Part shown: piece after piece, positions 14,217 through 20,490 of the stretch
Position numbering within the stretch: the first letter of the stretch is position 1
Layout: each line of letters begins with the position of its first letter
Assembly: GCA_964585575.1 (NCBI GenBank)
Contig: CAZPEM010000016.1
Location: forward strand, 1-35,819
Direction of reading: 5' to 3'
DNA length: 35,819 nt
From: UBA4655 sp964585575
Lineage (GTDB): Bacteria > Planctomycetota > Planctomycetia > Pirellulales > UBA1268
The notes under the pieces: generated by a model
Seen by the model: the letters and a program-made list of their open reading frames with translations, nothing else
Databases searched by the model: none
Told to the model about the DNA's origin: nothing
Translations under genes and position numbers: made by a program

Positions 14217-16213
14217 GGCGACACCTCCCCCGGCTCGACGAAGAGCGCCGACCAGAGCGACGTCGAGGCGTCGCGACGCCGGATCTCCTCGGCCACGACC
14301 TCATGCCGGCCGACGGCCGGGCAATCCCGCTCGGCGATTTCGAGGAGCACTCGCCCGGCCTCTTCCGGCCCCTTCTCGATCGCGACGAGCAGGTCGGTGA
14401 TCCAGTGGCGGACCTCGTGGAGCGGCCGGGCCGGCCGGCTCACCTGCACGACGAGCGGGCTCGTCGTGCGGCTCTGCAGTTCGTCGGCGAAGAACAGCTC
14501 CTCGTCGAGCTTCTCGCCCGGCCGCAGGCCGCAGTAGCGGATGTCCACTTCCTCCTGCGGAATGTGCATCACGTAGGCGAGGCTGTGGACCATGTCCACG
14601 ATCCGGATCGGGTCGCCCATCTCGAGGACGAACGTGCCCCCCTGCTCTCCCGTCGCGGCCGCCAGGAGCACGAGCTGCGCCGCCTCGTCGATCGTCATGA
14701 AGTAGCGTCGGACGTCGGGGTGCGTGATCGTGATCGTCTGCCGGCGGGCGAGCTGCGACTCGAAGATCGGGACGGCGCTGCCGCTCGAGGCGAGCACGTT
14801 GCCAAACCTGACGACGACGAACTTCGTCGAGCTTTCCGTCGCGAAAGACTGCAGGAACCGCTCCGCGAGCAGCTTCGAGCCGCCCATGACGCTAGAGGGG
14901 TTCACCGCCTTGTCGGTGGAAAGCGCGACGAACGTCTCGACGCCGGCGGCGGTTGCCAGCTCCGCGAGCGAGGCCGTCGCGATCGTGTTGTTTTCGATCG
15001 CCTCGATCGGGTGCGACTCCATGAGCGGAAGATGCTTGAAGGCCGCCGCGTGGAGCACCACCGACGGACGGTGAGCCTTCAGGAGCTGCTCCGTCCGCCG
15101 GCGGTTGGCGATGTCGCACAACACCGGCACGATCTCGATCCCGTCGGTCGGATGCCGCTCGCGAAGTTCCCGGTCGATCGTGAAGAGCGCGGCCTCCGAC
15201 CGCTCGACGAGCACGAGCCTCGCCGGCCGAAACCTCGCGAGCTGCCGGCAGATCTCACTGCCGATCGAGCCGCCAGCCCCGGTCACGAGCACGCACCGCC
15301 CATGGACCATCGGGAAGACGCGGGCGTCGTTTTCATCGAGCTTCGCCTGCGGACGCGTGAGCATGTCGCGTAGCTCGATGTCGCGGATCGTGAGCCTGCC
15401 GATCGCGGACGCCCGGCCGCTCGGGACGCCGGTCTCGGCGATCCGCACGCGGACGTCGAGATCGGCACACGCGTCGCAGAGGGAACGCAGGCGACCGCCG
15501 TAGATCGCCCCCTCACGCACGATCACGTCGGACACCCGCAGCCGTTCGGCGCAGGCCGGCGCGACCGCCACAGGACCGAGCACCCGGGCCCGGCCGACGT
15601 GGACGCCGTAGTGGGCCGTGTCGTCGTCGAGGAGCCCGGCCACGAAATACCGCTCGTCTCGCATCTCGCCCAAGGCGGCCGCGATCGCGCGGCCCTCGGG
15701 CGAGGCGTCGATGACGAGCGCCTTCCGCTCCGAGCCGGTCGGCAGCGTCGGCACGATCTCCTCGCGGATGCTGCGGAGCACCGCCTGCGTGCCGCCGACG
15801 AGGAGGAGCGTGCCCGCCCAGTCGAGCAGCAGGACCGACCGAGGGATCGGAATCCAGCCGCCGACCCGTGAGGCGAAATGGTTCACCGCCGTCACGACGA
15901 GGAGGGCGAGCGTGGTCGCCCGCAGGAGATGGTTGAGCGTCTCGAACCGGGCCGCCTGGAACCGGCGGTGGCAGTAGCCGCGGGTGTAGAAGACCGCAAG
16001 CTTGATGCCGACCACCCACCAGACCGTGGAGAGGATCATGTCGGCGTCGGCAGGCCGCACGAGCAGCTCGCCGCGGATGTAGAACGCGGCGATGTAGGCG
16101 ATTTCAAACAGGAGCGCGAGCACCGCCGAGACGACGATCGCCGACCGCGTTGGCGTGAGCGACTTCAGCCATTTGCGAAGCCGTTTCGATGCGTTGGCGG
16201 GCAAGGTGGCCAT
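14213..16213 (-). CDS. Membrane nucleotide-sugar 4,6-dehydratase (CapD/FlaA1/PglF-like)
   Basis: 666 residues from ATG 16213, preceded by a GAGGG site; a GTG at 16225 lacks one. Four N-terminal membrane helices (about 24-45, 60-78, 95-112, 126-146) are followed by a CoA-binding-like Rossmann domain and then the catalytic short-chain dehydrogenase domain with TGAGGSIGSE (311-320), HAAAFKHLPLME and LSTDKAVNPSSVMGGSK. The usual catalytic Tyr is Met443, as in PglF, WbpM and other large members, and Lys447 is kept. It removes water from UDP-GlcNAc to give a 4-keto-6-deoxy sugar. It follows the NusG-like gene after 12 bases and feeds the aminotransferase. Confidence 0.9.
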   Translation of the reverse strand: MATLPANASKRLRKWLKSLTPTRSAIVVSAVLALLFEIAYIAAFYIRGELLVRPADADMILSTVWWVVGIKLAVFYTRGYCHRRFQAARFETLNHLLRATTLALLVVTAVNHFASRVGGWIPIPRSVLLLDWAGTLLLVGGTQAVLRSIREEIVPTLPTGSERKALVIDASPEGRAIAAALGEMRDERYFVAGLLDDDTAHYGVHVGRARVLGPVAVAPACAERLRVSDVIVREGAIYGGRLRSLCDACADLDVRVRIAETGVPSGRASAIGRLTIRDIELRDMLTRPQAKLDENDARVFPMVHGRCVLVTGAGGSIGSEICRQLARFRPARLVLVERSEAALFTIDRELRERHPTDGIEIVPVLCDIANRRRTEQLLKAHRPSVVLHAAAFKHLPLMESHPIEAIENNTIATASLAELATAAGVETFVALSTDKAVNPSSVMGGSKLLAERFLQSFATESSTKFVVVRFGNVLASSGSAVPIFESQLARRQTITITHPDVRRYFMTIDEAAQLVLLAAATGEQGGTFVLEMGDPIRIVDMVHSLAYVMHIPQEEVDIRYCGLRPGEKLDEELFFADELQSRTTSPLVVQVSRPARPLHEVRHWITDLLVAIEKGPEEAGRVLLEIAERDCPAVGRHEVVAEEIRRRDASTSLWSALFVEPGEVSP

Positions 16214-16225
16214 GCGATCCCTCAC

Positions 16226-16786
16226 CTACAGCCTCTCGAGGTCCACGTCTTCGAGCTCGATCGACACGCCCTGGTTGAGGAACCGCACGGCAATGACGAG
16301 CCGCTCCTCCCCCTTCCGCTTCACGACCACGCCCTCGAGCCCCGCGAGCGGTCCACTGCGGACGCGGACCGGCTGGCCCGGTTCGAGCCTCGCTTCGGGC
16401 GTGAGCGGCCGGTCGGAAGCGACGAGCTGGTGGATGTTGCGGAGGTCGGCAAGCAGCCGCTCGGAATCGCTCACCGGCAGCCAGCGGGCGATCGTGTTGG
16501 TGGCGAGCGCCGCCCGGCGGGCGTCGTCATCGACGAGGGAAAAGACGTAGCCGGGGAAAAGAGGCACGTAGGACGAGCGAGTCCGCCCGCCCGCAGCCTT
16601 CAGCCGCCGGCGGACGAGTGGGCCGTAGAACGGGATCGAGCCCGCCTCGAGCTTCCGCATGAGGTCCTTCTCCCGCCGTGAAAGCGTGTAGAAGGCGACC
16701 CAGCGGGCATCCTCGCCGGCCCGGGAAGCGGGCGCGTCGAGGAGGTCGGGGGGAAAGAGGTCGTTTTGATGAGGCAGGAGCGGCAT
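16226..16786 (-). CDS. NusG/RfaH-type antiterminator at head of polysaccharide operon
   Basis: 186 residues from ATG 16786 (MPLLPHQNDLF). The NGN domain is seen in ARWVAFYTLSRREKDLMRKL, then PFYGPLVRRR and SYVPLFPGYVFSLVD, and a C-terminal KOW domain in PGQPVRVRSGPLAGLEGVVVKRKGEERLVI read in pieces. Housekeeping NusG is typically linked to ribosomal genes; specialised paralogues such as RfaH, UpxY and LoaP are the first gene of long surface-polysaccharide operons and let RNA polymerase pass terminators. The position as first gene of this eight-gene run fits that role. No RfaH ops element is evident in 16787-16941. Earlier in-frame ATGs exist but are in the divergent promoter region. Confidence 0.85.
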   Translation of the reverse strand: MPLLPHQNDLFPPDLLDAPASRAGEDARWVAFYTLSRREKDLMRKLEAGSIPFYGPLVRRRLKAAGGRTRSSYVPLFPGYVFSLVDDDARRAALATNTIARWLPVSDSERLLADLRNIHQLVASDRPLTPEARLEPGQPVRVRSGPLAGLEGVVVKRKGEERLVIAVRFLNQGVSIELEDVDLERL

Positions 16787-16941
16787 GGAGCGTGGTCCTG
16801 CCAGCGAGTCTACGACGTTTTCGGGCGCCAGTCGCGGCATCGCAAAGTTTACGGGCCGGGAATGCCGATAGAAGCGATTGCGGCGAGTTTGCCGGTCATG
16901 TCGAGGTTTCGGGCCAGCCTGCCACACGCGGAATCACGCCG

Positions 16942-18303
16942 ATGCTCACACAAATCAGCCGGACTCGATCGATGCGGGTGGCCGTGGTGGCCGCGTATGC
17001 CCTCGCGGCCGGCTCCGTGACCGGCTGCAGCACCTTTGGCCGGCCGCAGCACCTCACGGCCGAGGCCGTCATGAAGGATGCCAGCTGCCCCGCCGATCCG
17101 CAGAAGATGCCGGCCAAGGAGCTTGCGAAGGTGACGCTCCCGCCGTATGTGATCGAGCCGCCCGACATCCTGCTCATCGACGCCCTGCGGGTCGTGCCGA
17201 AGCCCCCCTTCCGCATCCAGAGCTTCGACACGCTGCAGGTGATCGTCGAGGGAACGCTGCTCGAGCAGCCGATCAACGGGCTCTATGTCGTGGAGCCGGG
17301 CGGCATGCTCGACCTCGGGCCCTCCTACGGGAAGGTGATGGTCGGAAGCCAATCGCTCGAGGAGGCGCAGGACGCCGTCTATCGGCATCTGAAGCGGGTG
17401 CTCAAGGAGCCGCAGGTGTCGCTCACGCTCGCGCAGGCCGCCGGGCAGCAGCAGATCTCCGGCGAGCACTTGGTCGGCCCCGACGGGATGGTGAACCTCG
17501 GCACCTACGGCACCGTCTACGTCACCGGCATGACGCTCCAGGAGGCGAAGGACGCGATCGAGAAGCAGCTCGCGAAGCACCTCGACGCGCCGCTCGTGTC
17601 GGTGGACGTCTTCTCCTACAACTCGAAGGTCTACTACGTCGTGACCGAAGGCGCGGGCTTCGGCGACAACGTCGCGAGGTTTCCCGTGACGGGCAACGAG
17701 ACCGTGCTCGACGCGATCTCGCAGATCAACGGCCTTTCGCGGCTCTCGAGCAAACAGATGTGGATCGCCCGCCCCGCCCCCTCGGGCGTCGGCTGCGACC
17801 AGATCCTGCCGGTGGACATCGAGGCCATCATGAAGGGGGGCTCGACCGCAACGAACTACCAGATCCTGCCGGGCGACCGGGTCTTCATCGCCCAGGACCA
17901 GTGGATCGCCTTCGAGAGCATCGTCGGCAAGATCACGGGGCCCTTCGAGCGGATGTTTGGCTTCGCCCTGCTCGGCAGCAACACGATCCAGACGATCAAC
18001 CGCTTCCCCTTCGGCTTCAACCCGAACTTCGGGGCCTGCTGGGTGGCGAGAGAGGTCTATGGCATCCACAACCCAAAGTGGCTCATGTTTCGCGAGTGGC
18101 TGCTGACGCAGGCCCCGAGCTGGCTGCGGGAGGCCTACATCGCCCACGGCGAGGAGTTTGCAGCCTGGATCCACGACAAGCCGGTCGTGAAGGCCGCGGT
18201 CCGGGGTATGATGGATGCAGTCCTCTGGTGGACCGGCGCGAACCCGGAAGCGTATAACTTGGAGAGAATGGATCCTGGGACCGATTCCCACGTAAAACCA
18301 TGA
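16942..18303 (+). CDS. Wza-like polysaccharide export lipoprotein with CFI-box-like C-terminus
   Basis: 453 residues. The N-terminus is a lipoprotein signal peptide ending in SVTGC (Cys29); a start at 16972 is also possible. PPYVIEPPDILLIDALR begins the polysaccharide export domain, with YVVEPGGMLDLGPSYGKVMV, followed by SLBB-like repeats (HLVGPDGMVNLGTYGTVYV, then VYYVVTEGAGFGDNVARFPV and ILPGDRVFIA). Wza-type proteins form the outer-membrane channel for the polymer. After residue 366 the protein carries CWVAREVYG, FREWLL, AYIAHGEEFAAWI and VKAAVR, a pattern like the CFIATAAYG (CFI-box) C-terminal domain of secreted proteins. This replaces the amphipathic end helix of Wza. Divergently transcribed from the NusG-like gene, overlapping the next gene by four bases. 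Confidence 0.85.
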   Translation: MLTQISRTRSMRVAVVAAYALAAGSVTGCSTFGRPQHLTAEAVMKDASCPADPQKMPAKELAKVTLPPYVIEPPDILLIDALRVVPKPPFRIQSFDTLQVIVEGTLLEQPINGLYVVEPGGMLDLGPSYGKVMVGSQSLEEAQDAVYRHLKRVLKEPQVSLTLAQAAGQQQISGEHLVGPDGMVNLGTYGTVYVTGMTLQEAKDAIEKQLAKHLDAPLVSVDVFSYNSKVYYVVTEGAGFGDNVARFPVTGNETVLDAISQINGLSRLSSKQMWIARPAPSGVGCDQILPVDIEAIMKGGSTATNYQILPGDRVFIAQDQWIAFESIVGKITGPFERMFGFALLGSNTIQTINRFPFGFNPNFGACWVAREVYGIHNPKWLMFREWLLTQAPSWLREAYIAHGEEFAAWIHDKPVVKAAVRGMMDAVLWWTGANPEAYNLERMDPGTDSHVKP

Positions 18304-18758
18304 AACACACGAGCCTTTCCTGCCTCGCTGTCCTGCTGCTCACTGCGATCGCCGGAGTGGCTTTCGCGCAGGAGCCGGGCGGAAACCTGCCGTTCACGAA
18401 CATCTACCAGCGGCCGGCCGTGAGCCCCTACACGATGATGGGAACGCCAGGTTTTGGCGCACCGATGCAGGGTGCAGGCGCGGGCGGCGTTCAAATGTTC
18501 AATCCGCTCATCTATCAGCAGCTCATCCAGCCCAGGCTCGAGCAGGAGCGGCAGCAGACGACGATGCTGCGGCAAAACCGGCAGATCGGCACGCTCCAGA
18601 ATCAGGTGCGGTCGATCCAGCGGGATACGAGCATGCGGCAGATCGATCGCTCGATCCGCCCGACCGGCCACGCCTCGACGTTCATGAACACGTCGCGGTA
18701 TTTCGGCGGCGGCAACACGGGCCGCGGCGCAGGTGTGCCGGGCGGCGGCCGCCGCTAG
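18300..18758 (+). CDS. Small secreted protein coupled to the export lipoprotein
   Basis: 152 residues. A clear signal peptide (KHTSLSCLAVLLLTAIAGVAFA, cleavage before QEPGG). The mature protein has a Gly/Pro-rich start, one helical, Gln/Arg-rich stretch (LIYQQLIQPRLEQERQQTTMLRQNRQIGTLQNQVRSI, read in pieces, about 75-112) likely to form a coiled coil, and a Gly-rich tail GGGNTGRGAGVPGGGRR. No enzyme motif. The ATG overlaps the stop of the Wza-like gene (ATGA), so the two are made together; it may be a periplasmic accessory of the export channel. I do not recognise a family. Its stop is one base from the convergent kinase gene. Confidence 0.7.
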   Translation: MKHTSLSCLAVLLLTAIAGVAFAQEPGGNLPFTNIYQRPAVSPYTMMGTPGFGAPMQGAGAGGVQMFNPLIYQQLIQPRLEQERQQTTMLRQNRQIGTLQNQVRSIQRDTSMRQIDRSIRPTGHASTFMNTSRYFGGGNTGRGAGVPGGGRR

Positions 18759-18759
18759 C

Positions 18760-20241
18760 TCACCCGACCATCGCGGCGAGCTGCGATTCGAGCGACTTCG
18801 CGTCGATCGGCGTCTTCACGATGACCCGCTTCGGCCCGACAGCCGCCTGCGCGGCAAGCGACTCCTGCCCCTTGCCCAGAAGCAGCATCGCTGGCACCGC
18901 AGCCAGGAAAGGATCCCGCGAGAGTTCGTTGAACGCCTCCACCGCCTCGCCGCCCAAGTGAAGGGCGGAGAGCAGCAGCGCGTCGGCCGGCAGCGGCGTT
19001 GACGAGAATCGGGAGAGCGCCCGCTTCGGGCTTTCCGTTTCGAGCACGCGGAAGCCCAGATTGGTGAACAGTTTCCGCAGCTTCGCGGCCGTGGCCTCCG
19101 AGTTTTCCACGATCATGATCCGGCCTCGGGCGGCCTTGCGGCCCTCGCCGCCGGCGGCCTTCCCGCCCGCCGTCCCCCCCTGCCCCGCTCCATTTCCCGC
19201 CGCGTGGGCGGCGCCGCCGATCGGGTATTTCGCCGCGAACTGCTCGAAGGCCCGGACGACGTCGCCCGCCGTCTGCCACCGCTCGAGGGGATCGAGCTGG
19301 AGCATCCGCGAGACGCAGTCGGTGAGGTCGCGAGGCAGGCCGGCGACGCGGGCAGCCAGCGGCACGATCGACGAGTAGCGGCGTGGATCGCTCCGCACCG
19401 AGCGGTCACGCGACTCGCCGAGCGCCGGCTCCCCAGCGAAGACGAGATAGGCGATCGTGCCGAGGAAGAAGATGTCGCTGCGAACCGGGTCGTTGCGGAC
19501 GCCGCAGGCCTTCTCGAGCGCGGCGTAGTCGACCGTGCGGGGATGATCGACCTTGCCGAGCGCCTTGTCGCCCGTGTCGGCGTCGATGCCCGCCAGGCCG
19601 AAGTCCACGAGCTTCGCCTGCCCCGTCGAAGACACGAGGACGTTGGTCGCCTTGATGTCGCGGTGGGTGACGCCGCGGCGGTGCGCGTAGTCGAGGCCGC
19701 TTGCCAGCTGGCGGACGATGTCGATCCCGCGTGGCACGTCGATCGCGCCGCGGATCCTCACGAGCTCGCGGAGCGTCTGCCCCTCGACGAACTCCATCGT
19801 GATGTAGCTGGCGCCCCCCTCCTGCCCCACGTCTTCGATGGCCACGATGTTGGGATGCCGAAGCAGCCGGCCCATCTCCCCTTCGTGACGAAACCCCTTG
19901 CACTTCGCGGCATCGTTGGAATAGCGGCTGCGGAGCACCTTCACGGCCTGGATGCTGCCGTCGGATGTGTCGATCGCGCGGTAGACCCGCGCGAAGGCGC
20001 CCGCGCCGATCTGGTAGAGGATTTTCGCGCGGCCGTAGAAGAAGCCGGTGCGGTCTCCCTTGAGGAGCCGCTCGAGCTGGTAGCTCGTGAGCAGCTCCCG
20101 ACGCAGCATGAGGCTCGTGAGGGCCTCGACCGGCACGTTGCGGCCGCCGAGTTCCCCCCAACACTCGTGGACCGCCTGCGGCGAGACGAGCCCAAGCTCC
20201 TCGCACCGGTGCGCCAGCTCGTCCGCGGTGGTGATGCTCAT
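18760..20241 (-). CDS. Ser/Thr protein kinase with C-terminal degenerate receiver domain
   Basis: 493 residues. Kinase core: Gly loop GAGAFARVY (79-87), Lys101 in AVKVL, HRDIKATN (193-200), DFGLA (213-217) and an activation segment with RTVDYAALE where APE is expected; all catalytic residues are present. The 60 residues before it (LLTSYQLERLL) are the usual lead-in of planctomycete Hanks-type kinases. No membrane helix follows. After a Gly/Ala linker (342-372) comes RIMIVENSEATAAKLRKLFTNLGF (374-397), a receiver-type fold. The phosphoacceptor Asp is replaced by Ser425 in ALLLSALHL and the Ser/Thr of the next strand is Gly, but the final Lys-Pro (VKTP, 476-478) stays. It may act as a binding domain. 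Cytoplasmic; substrates unknown. Confidence 0.88.
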   Translation of the reverse strand: MSITTADELAHRCEELGLVSPQAVHECWGELGGRNVPVEALTSLMLRRELLTSYQLERLLKGDRTGFFYGRAKILYQIGAGAFARVYRAIDTSDGSIQAVKVLRSRYSNDAAKCKGFRHEGEMGRLLRHPNIVAIEDVGQEGGASYITMEFVEGQTLRELVRIRGAIDVPRGIDIVRQLASGLDYAHRRGVTHRDIKATNVLVSSTGQAKLVDFGLAGIDADTGDKALGKVDHPRTVDYAALEKACGVRNDPVRSDIFFLGTIAYLVFAGEPALGESRDRSVRSDPRRYSSIVPLAARVAGLPRDLTDCVSRMLQLDPLERWQTAGDVVRAFEQFAAKYPIGGAAHAAGNGAGQGGTAGGKAAGGEGRKAARGRIMIVENSEATAAKLRKLFTNLGFRVLETESPKRALSRFSSTPLPADALLLSALHLGGEAVEAFNELSRDPFLAAVPAMLLLGKGQESLAAQAAVGPKRVIVKTPIDAKSLESQLAAMVG

Positions 20242-20379
20242 TCAGGATTGTTCCGTGAGAATTGTTCAGTTTTGGTGAGGAAGGCTCCGGCCGCAACCCG
20301 CCTGCGAGCGAAAATCCTCCAGGCCAGCCGGTTTTCGCAGGCTTGCGCGGAATATCCGGCCCTCCTCCCGTGCGCCGTC

Positions 20380-20415
20380 GCCGCCCCCCGCCCCGTCGCC
20401 GTCGGCGGGGGCGGC
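20380..20415. other. Strong GC-rich inverted repeat in divergent intergenic region
   Basis: 20380-20392 (GCCGCCCCCCGCC) and 20404-20415 (GGCGGGGGCGGC) pair over 12 bases with one bulged C and an 11-base loop. It lies in the 249-base space between the kinase and the secreted-protein gene, which point away from each other, so it is in a 5' leader and not at a gene end. It lacks a T tract. It could affect mRNA of 20491-23472, or be only a result of base composition. Confidence 0.4.
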
Positions 20416-20490
20416 CGGTATGGAGCGGCCGGCCGGTCTCCTGCTACAAGCCCGGGCCATTCTTCCCTCCACGCCGCCGCCGGGCCTTCC

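Noticed and set aside
16787..16941. An RfaH-type ops element or JUMPStart between the NusG-like and Wza-like genes
   Set aside because: No GGCGGTAGC-like word is present; the region shows no clear sigma-70 boxes either.
16849..18291. A 480-codon open frame antisense to the Wza-like gene, and similar long antisense frames at 20266-22752, 25408-29193 and 27320-29998
   Set aside because: All mirror clear genes, show the same skewed composition and lack recognisable domains or ribosome binding sites.
8544..18758. An exosortase/PEP-CTERM system, because AMP ligase and carrier protein genes occur in such loci
   Set aside because: No exosortase, no PEP-CTERM tail on any protein and no PEP-CTERM-type export partners are in the window.
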